Position numbers and translations under genes: made by a program
Assembly: GCA_964551455.1 (NCBI GenBank)
Contig: CAZKDA010000235.1
Coordinates: forward strand, 1-7,141
Direction of reading: 5' to 3'
DNA: 7,141 nt
Source of the DNA: JAHDHW01 sp964551455
GTDB taxonomy: Bacteria; Bacteroidota; Bacteroidia; Chitinophagales; Saprospiraceae
Shown: piece by piece, positions 1 through 6,918 of the stretch
How positions within the stretch are numbered: position 1 is the stretch's first letter
How the letters are laid out: each line of letters opens with the position of its first letter
Notes under the pieces: generated by a model
What the model was told of the DNA's origin: nothing
What the model saw: only the letters and a program-made list of their open reading frames with translations
The model's database searches: none

Positions 1-2164
1 CCTTAGCATTGAAATCCAGCAGTTCGATAGGCAGTGGAGCGGAAAGACTGTAAGTTACAGTGATCTCTGCTACTTCGTCGGGATCGCCGTCGTAAGAAAA
101 TGCTTTTCGCATGCCGTTTCCAAATCCGTCGATGATGATCCCGATGGCGCTATTGGAATTATAGCCAGGCCGGTTGACGATTTCCTGGATCACAGAAGAA
201 ATATCGGGCGTTTTTTGCGCATCCCCCCTGTCAAAGTGACTTACCCAGTTGGCCGGCGACCATTCCACCATAGCGCTGGTTTTGGGACGGCTTCCGATGT
301 TATTATTAGAAGTTGTGAAAGAAAAGCAATTGTCGCTGTCCTGGCCAAATATTTCGATGGTCACGGAATTGCTATTGCCGATATTATCAGCAGTGAATTG
401 GATATTTGCCGTTTCAATGAACGCTCCTTGCGGAATGTTCAGGTTATTAAATCTCAAGCCAATGAGCTGGCTGTTACTGTTATCAGTCATCATTTCAAGG
501 TCGGAGCTTGTTACATTGACGTTATTATTATTTTTATTTTGTTCCGCGTCATCTGAGCTGGCAGTGATTGAACTGCTCACCGTAACCAATCCCACCTGGA
601 TAACTACTTCGGTGGAGGCGGTGAGGTTGTCGTTATCCACTGCGGTGGCTTTTATCACGTAGGAGCCGTTATCGGGAATTGTCCAGTTTTTCGAATAGGG
701 GAAAGTGTTGTCGGAACCGATGAAATTATCATCAACGAAGAAATCGACATGGGAAATGGTGCCGTTGTTGTCTGTTGCGGTAGCTGTGATGACGATGGGT
801 TCAGGTGCGGAGAAAAACTGATCATTGGCAGGATAGGTAATATTGACGGTAGGCGCTCCGCTGGGTGTTTTAATTATTGTAAAATAATCGCCAATGGCAC
901 CGTTTCCCTGTACAAATTGAACATCCATCTGAAGGCCGGTGACCTCGATCGAAACGGAACCCGATTGTAGGAGGTTTGCATACATCGCAGGATAACAACA
1001 GGGGTTGCTCGATGTAGATCCGGCAGATCCGGCAACCATGTAAACCGTGCCAATATCTCCTATTTCTTTGGCGTAGGCGCCATTGCCGTCAATTTTGCCA
1101 TCCCCCATGTCAATTCCCATTGTATTTGGATTAAAAGTACTGGAATGACCATAATGTCCGTTGATGAAATAAGAACGCTGGTAGCTGTGGTGATGGGAAC
1201 CAAGTACGAGATCAACGCCGGCTGCTTCTATGATCGGCAAAATTTCTCCGCGCATAATGGTTTCGTTGGAGTGTGTATCCGAGCCATGGGGTCCATTTGG
1301 GCCGCCGCCGCCGTTGTATGGAGGATGGTGAAACATGACCACAATCCAATCTTTGTCCGTGCTGTTTATATCGCTGGTGAGCCAAGTGTACATCGGGCCG
1401 CCTACATTTTCTATGAGATAATCATCCTCACTGCTTATAGAGATGAAATGAATATTTCCATAATCGAATGAATAATAAGTTTCCGTACCGGAAGCAACGC
1501 CGCCTGCCTGCGCATTTTTAGGGAAATTGAAAATGTCATAATAAGGACCTGTTTGCGTTTGGCTGTTGGCAGAATTCGCATCGCGATTGCCATAAGTTGA
1601 CCACATCACGCTGTTTATCAAGCGGTCATCGTACATTTCAAACCAATGTTCCTGGTATTGACCATCCGTTCCATCGTCGTAGGCATTGTCACCCAATAAG
1701 AGCATCGCATCGATGTGATCGTCGCCGATATAATTGTAAAATGCATTTCTCACAGTAGTCTGGACTCCTATATTATTTCCTGCATTGCCCAATGCCCAGA
1801 CCCTGATCGTTTGGTCGGTATTAGATGGCGGCGAGGTATTGAAGTAGTGGTCTAAAGTACCGCCAGCCAAAGGACCATTGCTATTGCCGACTTCGTAATA
1901 ATAAGTAGTGTTGGCTGCCAGACCGGTGATCAGAATGCTATGATTGGTAACATTAGCGCCTGAATTTACGATTTGATCGAGATTGTCCGGGTTTGTTCCG
2001 TACCATACCCTGCTGTTGGTCGAACTCGAGGTACGCCAATGAATATAAATGCTATTGGTAGTGACCATTTGCAGATAAGGTCCGCGGATAACGCTTTGGG
2101 CATTGGCTGCAAAAAGTGAGGTAAATAACATAAAAAAAGCAGTGATGTAACATTTGGCGTTCAT
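1..2164 (-). CDS. Secreted purple-acid-phosphatase-like metallophosphoesterase, copy B (3' end outside window)
   Basis: The reading frame is open from the ATG at 2164 to the window edge (721 codons), so the C-terminus is missing. A signal peptide (about residues 1-22, ending AANA before QS) is followed by a PAP N-terminal FN3-like domain (about 26-110, starting IRGPYLQ) and a calcineurin-like phosphoesterase domain (about 120-380). Visible motifs are GNAG at 126-129, GDNAY at 158-162, GNRD at 192-195, VMFH ending at H279, and HHH at 324-326. After these come an Ig-like domain (about 437-526), a beta-rich module (about 530-705, with RPKT, QEIVNRPG and SYDG) and the linker APLPIELLDFNAK at the edge. 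By comparison with the neighbouring copy, an FN3-like domain and a T9SS sorting domain should follow. Likely role: hydrolysis of phosphate esters at the cell surface or outside the cell. However, the motif I Asp is Asn and the motif III His is Arg, so activity is uncertain. It differs from the other copy by a Cys pair at 389-390. The start is supported by the signal peptide directly after it. Confidence 0.9.
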   Translation of the reverse strand, partial: MNAKCYITAFFMLFTSLFAANAQSVIRGPYLQMVTTNSIYIHWRTSSSTNSRVWYGTNPDNLDQIVNSGANVTNHSILITGLAANTTYYYEVGNSNGPLAGGTLDHYFNTSPPSNTDQTIRVWALGNAGNNIGVQTTVRNAFYNYIGDDHIDAMLLLGDNAYDDGTDGQYQEHWFEMYDDRLINSVMWSTYGNRDANSANSQTQTGPYYDIFNFPKNAQAGGVASGTETYYSFDYGNIHFISISSEDDYLIENVGGPMYTWLTSDINSTDKDWIVVMFHHPPYNGGGGPNGPHGSDTHSNETIMRGEILPIIEAAGVDLVLGSHHHSYQRSYFINGHYGHSSTFNPNTMGIDMGDGKIDGNGAYAKEIGDIGTVYMVAGSAGSTSSNPCCYPAMYANLLQSGSVSIEVTGLQMDVQFVQGNGAIGDYFTIIKTPSGAPTVNITYPANDQFFSAPEPIVITATATDNNGTISHVDFFVDDNFIGSDNTFPYSKNWTIPDNGSYVIKATAVDNDNLTASTEVVIQVGLVTVSSSITASSDDAEQNKNNNNVNVTSSDLEMMTDNSNSQLIGLRFNNLNIPQGAFIETANIQFTADNIGNSNSVTIEIFGQDSDNCFSFTTSNNNIGSRPKTSAMVEWSPANWVSHFDRGDAQKTPDISSVIQEIVNRPGYNSNSAIGIIIDGFGNGMRKAFSYDGDPDEVAEITVTYSLSAPLPIELLDFNAK

Positions 2165-2249
2165 GAGTGATTTTTTTTGATTTGATTTAACCTTAAAATT
2201 ACAAAATATTTGCGCACAGATCGTATTCGACCAAGACTAAATTTTATAC

Positions 2250-4907
2250 CTATGGTTTGAAAAATTTGAAGGTTTCAACCTTTTCCTTACCATAAATTGA
2301 AATGAAGTATATTCCCGACGTCAAATCATCCATTGCCCATACTTTTTCATTTTCATCTTCATCGATAACCAATGATTTGAAAGTCTTTCCGGTGAGATCG
2401 TGAAGGATCATGGTGGACTTTTCTTTAAACTTTCCGCTTCTGTAAATTGTCAGGTTTTTTTCCACGATCGTCGGATAGAACGAAAATGTATTTCCTTTTT
2501 CAATATATGCGCTGACAATATTGCTGAACGAGAAATTCTCATCAAAATCAACCTGTTTTAAACGGTAGTAATTCAACCCGTTTTCAGGCCGGTCATCCAG
2601 TAAGTGGTAATGATTCGATTCCGTTGAAGTTCCCATCCCATACACAATGCCAATAGATTGAAATGCTCTCCCGTCCAGGCTTCTTTCAACCGAAAAGAAA
2701 TCATTGTTGATTTCGGAGGCCGTTGTCCAATTGAGTTTTACACCCTCGTCAACTACTCTGGCGTTGAGTTCCGAGAGTTGAACCGGTAACGGTGCTGACA
2801 TTTTGTAACTAACCGTCAGCACAGCTGAACCATAGGGACCGCCATCGTAGGAATACGCCGTACGCCTACCCTCCCCTTCAAAGATGAAAACCACATCGCT
2901 GTTTTGTGAAAACCCGGGACGATCAACAATTTCCTGCAACACGGATGAAAGGTCGGGAGTTCTCTGATTCGGGCCGGATTCTCCGGGCGTTGTCCAGTTT
3001 GGCATCTGAGGCCAATGTACGCTGGCATTGGTTTTCGGTCGGCTGGAAATATTGAAATCGTGGTTAAGCAACTTGGGCGCATCGTCGGTGGCATGTGCCG
3101 AAATATAAATGTTGAAAGGGTTACTGTGACTTACTTTTTCACAAGTGAACTGGATGAAAGCCGAATCGATCACTGCTCCCTGCGGAATATTCAAAAAGGT
3201 AAACCGAAGCCCAACGACCTGGTCATCGTCACCATCCTTTATTAGTTCAAGGTCTCCGTTGGTGATATCTACTACACCTGATGAAACAAGTTCTTCCGCA
3301 TCGTCAATGCCGGTGTTGATCTTGCGATTGACCGTCACGGCGCCTACCTGGATGGATATGGTGTGTGATGCGCTCAGGTTATCGTTATCGGTAGCAACAG
3401 CGGTAATCTGGTAAATCCCATCGGAGGGAATTGTCCAGTTTACACTATACGGAGCATTGTGGGCAATACCTATAAAATCATCATCAACGTAAAATTCAAC
3501 TTTCGAAACCAAACCATCATCCGACGCATCGGCGTTTATGGTGATCTGTTGAGGGGCAAAAATATAACATTTATCCATCGGGCTGGTGATCTCCACAGAT
3601 GGAGCGCCGGCAGGCGTTTTTATCATAGTAAAATAATCATCAATAACGCCATTGAGGTTGATAAATTTGACGTCCATTTGCAGGCCGGTTACTTCCAACG
3701 CTACCGAACCACGCACTCTGGCACTGGTGAACATAGCCGGATACCCCGATGGATCGGTGGCTTGCCTTGCTGCCGACCCTGTAACCATATAAACAGTACC
3801 CGGCTCGTCCATACCTTTCCTGTAAGCCCCGATACCATCTAACCTGCCATCACCCAGATCCAGTGCCATTGCATCATCCCATGTGGCGGAAACATCGTAA
3901 TGACCATTGAGCAAATACGACCGCTGATAACTGTGATGATGTGCGCTCAACACCAGATCGACTCCTGCTGCTTCGAGGATCGGCACTACGTTTTCGCGCA
4001 TTGATGTTTCGTTGGGATGCCCGTCAGAGCCATTGTTATTGGTTCCGTTGTACGGCGGAAAGTGGAACATGACCACTTTCCATTCCAGCGTAGTATTATT
4101 CAGATCATCTATCAGCCAATTGAGCATCGGACCACCCGGATCGTGATCTCCATCGTGGCTATTGAGCGAAATGAAATGAATATTTCCATAATCGAAGGAA
4201 TAATAGGCTTCAGTGCCACTAGGCGTACCACCTGCTTCTCCGTTTTTTGGAAAAGTAAAAATATCGAAATACGGCCCGGTTTCGGTTTCGGCATCTGCTG
4301 ATTTAGCGTCACGATTGCCATAACAAGACCACATCACGCTGTTGATGAGGCGATCCTCGTATTTATCTTCAAATATAGCCTCCTGGTATTCATCGTCGGT
4401 TCCGTCATCATAAGCATTATCACCTAAAAGAAGCATCAGGTCGATGTGTTCACTGCCAATGTAGTTATAAAAAGCATCGCGGACGGCTCTTTGAAAATCA
4501 TGATGAGGTGATTCAGTTTGTCCGGCATTTCCGAGCACCCATGCCCTGATGGTTTGGTCTGTATTAGATGGCGGCGAAGTTCTGAAATAATGGTCTGCAT
4601 CTCCGCCGGCCAATTCGCCATTGCTATCGCCGATGGCGTAGTAGTAGGTTGAGTTTTCCAACAATCCAGTGATCTGGATTTCATGTTCGGTTGTATTATC
4701 TTCTGATTCTATCGTGTTGAAAAGATCGCCGGGATCGGTGCCCCACCAGACTTTGCTGTCCGTAGGGGAATCGGTTCTCCATTTGATATAAATGCTTTCG
4801 GTCGTAACAGTTTGAAGGTAAGGGCCTCTGATGAGGTCTTGTCCATGCAGGTCATTTTGTAAAAGTAGGAATAGTGATGGTGTTAAAATCAATAAAATTT
4901 TATTCAT
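2250..4907 (-). CDS. Secreted purple-acid-phosphatase-like metallophosphoesterase with T9SS sorting domain, copy A (complete)
   Basis: This 885-residue protein is complete. The ATG at 4907 has an in-frame TGA two codons upstream and is followed by a signal peptide (about 1-22, hydrophobic LLILTPSLFLLL). Domains in order: PAP N-terminal FN3-like (about 26-110); metallophosphoesterase (about 120-380); Ig-like (about 436-522, VEFYVDDDFIG, WTIPSDG); a beta-rich module (about 525-702, RPKT at 623-626, QEIVDRPG, SYDGGP) loosely like DNRLRE-type surface modules; FN3-like (about 706-800, LNWTTASEINNDFFSVERS); and a type A T9SS sorting domain (about 805-885, LTSGIYFI, ending KFFKP). Phosphatase motifs: GNAG 126-129, GDNAY 162-166 (Tyr ligand kept), GNRD 197-200, VMFH ending at H282, and AHHH 322-325 (H323 and H325). 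In known PAPs motif I is GDxG and motif III is GNH[ED], so one metal ligand and one catalytic His are changed. Expected location is the cell surface or medium. The family predicts phosphomonoester or phosphodiester hydrolysis; the substrate is unknown. The CTD has PTI where PNP is usual. Confidence 0.94.
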   Translation of the reverse strand: MNKILLILTPSLFLLLQNDLHGQDLIRGPYLQTVTTESIYIKWRTDSPTDSKVWWGTDPGDLFNTIESEDNTTEHEIQITGLLENSTYYYAIGDSNGELAGGDADHYFRTSPPSNTDQTIRAWVLGNAGQTESPHHDFQRAVRDAFYNYIGSEHIDLMLLLGDNAYDDGTDDEYQEAIFEDKYEDRLINSVMWSCYGNRDAKSADAETETGPYFDIFTFPKNGEAGGTPSGTEAYYSFDYGNIHFISLNSHDGDHDPGGPMLNWLIDDLNNTTLEWKVVMFHFPPYNGTNNNGSDGHPNETSMRENVVPILEAAGVDLVLSAHHHSYQRSYLLNGHYDVSATWDDAMALDLGDGRLDGIGAYRKGMDEPGTVYMVTGSAARQATDPSGYPAMFTSARVRGSVALEVTGLQMDVKFINLNGVIDDYFTMIKTPAGAPSVEITSPMDKCYIFAPQQITINADASDDGLVSKVEFYVDDDFIGIAHNAPYSVNWTIPSDGIYQITAVATDNDNLSASHTISIQVGAVTVNRKINTGIDDAEELVSSGVVDITNGDLELIKDGDDDQVVGLRFTFLNIPQGAVIDSAFIQFTCEKVSHSNPFNIYISAHATDDAPKLLNHDFNISSRPKTNASVHWPQMPNWTTPGESGPNQRTPDLSSVLQEIVDRPGFSQNSDVVFIFEGEGRRTAYSYDGGPYGSAVLTVSYKMSAPLPVQLSELNARVVDEGVKLNWTTASEINNDFFSVERSLDGRAFQSIGIVYGMGTSTESNHYHLLDDRPENGLNYYRLKQVDFDENFSFSNIVSAYIEKGNTFSFYPTIVEKNLTIYRSGKFKEKSTMILHDLTGKTFKSLVIDEDENEKVWAMDDLTSGIYFISIYGKEKVETFKFFKP

Positions 4908-4974
4908 TGTTCAAAAATCAGTTTTGGCAGGACTGGCATCCTATATTTGTTTAATCGATTCGTCCAATATTACA

Positions 4975-4999
4975 TGCCGGCAACTACTGCTGCCTGGCA
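4975..4999 (-). promoter_or_regulatory. GC-rich leader hairpin upstream of the copy A gene
   Basis: On the minus strand this 25-base stretch folds into TGCC-A-GGCAGC, loop AGTA, GTTGCC-GGCA: ten base pairs with one bulged A and one G-U wobble. The wobble pairs only in the minus-strand RNA (it is A-C in plus-strand RNA), which fits minus-strand transcription. It lies 67 bases before the start codon. No T-tract follows, so it is not a typical intrinsic terminator. Its function is unknown; it could stabilise the leader, bind a regulator, or be incidental. Confidence 0.4.
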
Positions 5000-5172
5000 C
5001 CTGTCATCCTTTTTGTTTTCTGTAAAAATTGTTTATAAAATCCTTCTTTCAGCCGTCGAAGCGGTAGTATCAAATCCTGAAACTTCTAGGGAAAAGTTTG
5101 CAGAAATGCAGAGGGTTTTTAAAACGTTGAGGGATAGTACGGGGAAATTGTTCCGGTTGTATATAAAAAAAA

Positions 5173-5204
5173 CAAAATTAAGAATTTAGAAGTGAAAACA
5201 CAAT
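5173..5204 (-). promoter_or_regulatory. Candidate Bacteroidota-type promoter for the tandem phosphoesterase genes
   Basis: On the minus strand, ATTG (5204-5201) is followed after 20 bases by TAATTTTG (5180-5173). The published Bacteroidota consensus is TTTG, 19-21 bases, TAnnTTTG, so the -7 element matches fully and the -33 element keeps its TTG core at the right spacing. It lies just downstream of the possible glycosyltransferase terminator, where a promoter for the next transcription unit is expected. It implies a leader of about 260 bases, which is long. The region is A/T-rich, so a chance match is possible. Confidence 0.38.
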
Positions 5205-5255
5205 ATTTTTATCTTATTCCGCTCTCGGTTTTATAAAAATTGAGTTTTTAGGTAG

Positions 5256-5277
5256 AAAAAACATGGTGAATGTTTTT
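5256..5277 (-). terminator. Possible intrinsic terminator of the glycosyltransferase gene
   Basis: Starting seven bases after the stop codon, the minus strand reads AAAAACAT, loop TCACC, ATGTTTTT followed by one more T. This is a perfect 8-bp stem with a 5-base loop ending in a run of six T. The position is right, but the stem has a single G-C pair and most of the T-run lies within it, so it is a weak terminator by the usual criteria. Confidence 0.4.
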
Positions 5278-5283
5278 CAAGTG

Positions 5284-6537
5284 TTAAATCAGGTTTTTCA
5301 GAAAAGTATGAAGGCTTTTTCCGTAATTCTGATAGTTGAACTCCTTTAAACCAAGGGCTTTTCCGTTCTGGCCGATACGGACTGCCTCAGCAGGATGATC
5401 GAGTACAAATTTCATCTTTTCAGCGTACTGCGCAGGATCGTATTCCGTAGCGATCAGGGCATTTTCGCCATCTTTGAAATAATGGGCTACTTCGCCGTAA
5501 TTGACACTGACCATCGGGTTACCGGATGCTACGTATTCAGCGATCTTGTGCGGAAACCGGGCAGCGTCCTGCAAGGTAGGTCGCATCGGGATCAGCAAAG
5601 CCAACGCCCGGGCATAATAACCGGGGATCTGCGCATGGGGTACATTGTGTATTACCTTTACCATCGATCCCTTCTTCATTTTTGAAATATCCGCCAGTAG
5701 TTTTTCATAAGTCGCTTTCGAGCCGCCACCCAATACCAAATACAAATGCGTATCGATATCATCAGGCAACAGGTCGTAAGCTTTCAGCACAAAATCGATC
5801 ACTTCTTTGTAATCCAGCGCTCCGCAATACAAAAAATGTGGTTGTCCGGCTTCCTTTTTAGGAATATCGAATTTCTCAAAATCGCTCAGGATCGGTATTT
5901 TGAGGTAACTTTTTCCCGGGGCGATCTTTTTATAGTTTTCGATCAAAACCTGGCTGATCGGCAATGCGCCTGCCATCGAACCTACAAGCAATCTTTCAAA
6001 CAAAAAATCATTGATCTTTTTCATTGTTCCCCTGCGGTGTTCAATGGCGGATGCCATTTCAACATAGTTGTACACCACCGGAAAGCCAAAAATCATGGAA
6101 TACAAACGATATAAAAGTACCTGTCCAAAATGATAACATGAGATGATCCCCGCGTCGAGTTCTTTGTTTTTTCTCAAGGTCCGGATGTAGTTGAACTCTC
6201 CGATGATCCCTTTGAGTTTTTGCAAATTGCGGGCGATAAACGAACCGGGTTTGTAAATGGTACCCGAAGTGTATTTATAATGGATACCTTCAAACTCGCC
6301 TTCGAGGGGAAGATCGATAGGTTTTGTCGAATCGAAGATTCCCTTTCGGTTGATGACGGTCACCTTTGCGCCTTCGCTGATGAGCGCCTTGCTGATGAGG
6401 ATCATTTTTTGGATTGCCGCCAGTCCATAAGGAAATCCTGTTTCACCCAAATAGACAACGTGGAGTTTTTTCCCGGAAGTTTTGTTGGACTTTGTGTCAA
6501 CTTGTTCGTTTTTTTCAGCAGTCTGTATCATTTGCAT
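5284..6537 (-). CDS. GT-B fold glycosyltransferase (GT4-like)
   Basis: This 417-residue cytoplasmic protein probably transfers a sugar from a nucleotide donor onto a growing surface polysaccharide or lipid-linked glycan; donor and acceptor cannot be read from the sequence. After a polar tail (1-23) the N-terminal Rossmann half begins with LHVVYLGETGFPYGLAAIQK (25-44), containing the Gly-rich loop, followed by KVTVINRKG (58-66). The C-terminal half has FLYCGALDYKEVIDFVLKAY (235-254), LYLVLGGG (265-272) and the donor-binding region RFPHKIAEYVASGNPMVSV (327-345). E334 matches the second Glu of the EX7E motif of GT4 enzymes; the first Glu is not at its usual place (A326), a variation also seen in FPxKxxEYxAxGxP-type relatives. 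Length is normal for the family. No signal peptide is seen; the hydrophobic stretch near 140-157 is probably core fold. The start has a TAA codon directly before it in frame; M3 is an alternative. The gene is divergent from the epimerase gene across 381 bp. Confidence 0.9.
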   Translation of the reverse strand: MQMIQTAEKNEQVDTKSNKTSGKKLHVVYLGETGFPYGLAAIQKMILISKALISEGAKVTVINRKGIFDSTKPIDLPLEGEFEGIHYKYTSGTIYKPGSFIARNLQKLKGIIGEFNYIRTLRKNKELDAGIISCYHFGQVLLYRLYSMIFGFPVVYNYVEMASAIEHRRGTMKKINDFLFERLLVGSMAGALPISQVLIENYKKIAPGKSYLKIPILSDFEKFDIPKKEAGQPHFLYCGALDYKEVIDFVLKAYDLLPDDIDTHLYLVLGGGSKATYEKLLADISKMKKGSMVKVIHNVPHAQIPGYYARALALLIPMRPTLQDAARFPHKIAEYVASGNPMVSVNYGEVAHYFKDGENALIATEYDPAQYAEKMKFVLDHPAEAVRIGQNGKALGLKEFNYQNYGKSLHTFLKNLI

Positions 6538-6565
6538 TTAGTTTTTTAAAATTCCGAATCTGCAA

Positions 6566-6573
6566 CAAAAGTA
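6566..6573 (-). promoter_or_regulatory. Candidate -7 promoter element for the glycosyltransferase gene
   Basis: The minus strand reads TACTTTTG, an exact match to the Bacteroidota -7 consensus TAnnTTTG, ending 28 bases before the ATG. That gives a short leader of about 20 bases, a normal arrangement. No clear TTTG is present 19-21 bases upstream, so the call rests on one element and its position. Confidence 0.38.
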
Positions 6574-6748
6574 CCAAGAAAAAAGTAAAATGAATTTTAT
6601 GAAAAGCAGCGCTGTATGTGCTGTGGAGCATTGAGCAATTGGGCGGGTAATTTTCAAATTAAAAAAAATGGATTTGCAAAGTAAATACATCGCGTACCGG
6701 ATTTACACAAAGTCAGCGCAAATTTTATTTTTATTGTTTATGAAAACT

Positions 6749-6756
6749 TACCTTTG
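6749..6756 (+). promoter_or_regulatory. Candidate -7 promoter element for the epimerase gene
   Basis: The plus strand reads TACCTTTG, an exact match to TAnnTTTG, with TTTA (6724-6727) 21 bases upstream as an imperfect -33 element. The implied leader is about 155 bases and would include the palindrome at 6854-6866. Near-matches closer to the gene, such as TATCTTTT at 6888-6895, are alternatives, so the true start is uncertain. Confidence 0.28.
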
Positions 6757-6853
6757 GGCGTTTTTTAAAAAGGAAGGGTCAAATTTTTATATAGTTTTAT
6801 TAACTTTTAAGTAATCGGTCAATAATAAAGTAACTAAGTCAGAATGAACTATC

Positions 6854-6866
6854 ATTGATTATCAAT
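6854..6866. promoter_or_regulatory. Perfect 13-bp palindrome, possible operator
   Basis: ATTGAT-T-ATCAAT is a perfect inverted repeat with 6-bp arms and a 1-base centre, 52 bases before the epimerase start codon. The symmetry and position fit a dimeric regulator site. The arms are A/T-rich and no regulator gene is in view, so this is tentative. Confidence 0.3.
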
Positions 6867-6873
6867 AATTTAC

Positions 6874-6887
6874 AGTCTATAGTCTAG
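6874..6887 (+). repeat. Short tandem repeat (AGTCTAT, AGTCTAG)
   Basis: Two adjacent 7-base units share AGTCTA and differ in the last base. They lie eight bases after the palindrome and 31 bases before the epimerase start codon. They may be part of a regulatory region or simply chance. Confidence 0.3.
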
Positions 6888-6918
6888 TATCTTTTTCCTG
6901 ACATCTCACTAAATAAAC

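Larger units (their letters stand above)
4908..5283. other. Intergenic region and probable long leader of the copy A phosphoesterase gene
   Basis: This 376-bp gap lies between two minus-strand genes and is A/T-richer than its flanks, especially above 5160. Read on the minus strand it contains, in order, a possible terminator for the glycosyltransferase gene (5256-5277), a candidate promoter (5173-5204), and about 260 bases of untranslated leader with a GC-rich hairpin (4975-4999). Plus-strand open frames at 4831-5025 and 4947-5189 show no recognisable domain or ribosome site, and I do not consider them genes. No known riboswitch class was recognised. Confidence 0.6.
6538..6918. other. Divergent intergenic region between glycosyltransferase and epimerase genes
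   Basis: This 381-bp A/T-rich stretch should carry the promoters of both flanking genes, which are transcribed away from each other. It contains a -7-like element for each direction (6566-6573 minus, 6749-6756 plus), a perfect 6+1+6 palindrome (6854-6866), and a short tandem repeat (6874-6887). No open frame, RNA gene or mobile element was recognised. Confidence 0.6.

Noticed and set aside
1145..1471. Plus-strand open frame resembling another at 4017-4301 (both contain the peptide DEMNISIIE or NEMNISIIE)
   Set aside because: Both lie antisense to the same conserved part of the two phosphatase paralogues; their likeness comes from the duplication, not from a real protein.
1..2164. Possible pseudogene, because the gene runs off the window without a stop codon
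   Set aside because: The frame is open and alignable with copy A over all 721 codons with only small in-frame gaps; it is cut by the window edge, not by mutation.
2165..2249. Separate promoter or terminator between the two phosphatase genes
   Set aside because: Only a partial -7-like sequence (TATTTTG) and no convincing hairpin were found in these 85 bases, so co-transcription is the simpler reading.
4947..5189. Plus-strand open frame of 80 codons in the intergenic gap
   Set aside because: No recognisable domain, no ribosome site, antisense to the probable leader of the copy A gene, and composition unlike the neighbouring genes.
5208..5243. A/T-only inverted repeat (ATTTTTAT ... ATAAAAAT) downstream of the glycosyltransferase
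   Set aside because: The arms contain no G-C pairs and are about 20 bases apart, so it is expected by chance in such A/T-rich sequence.
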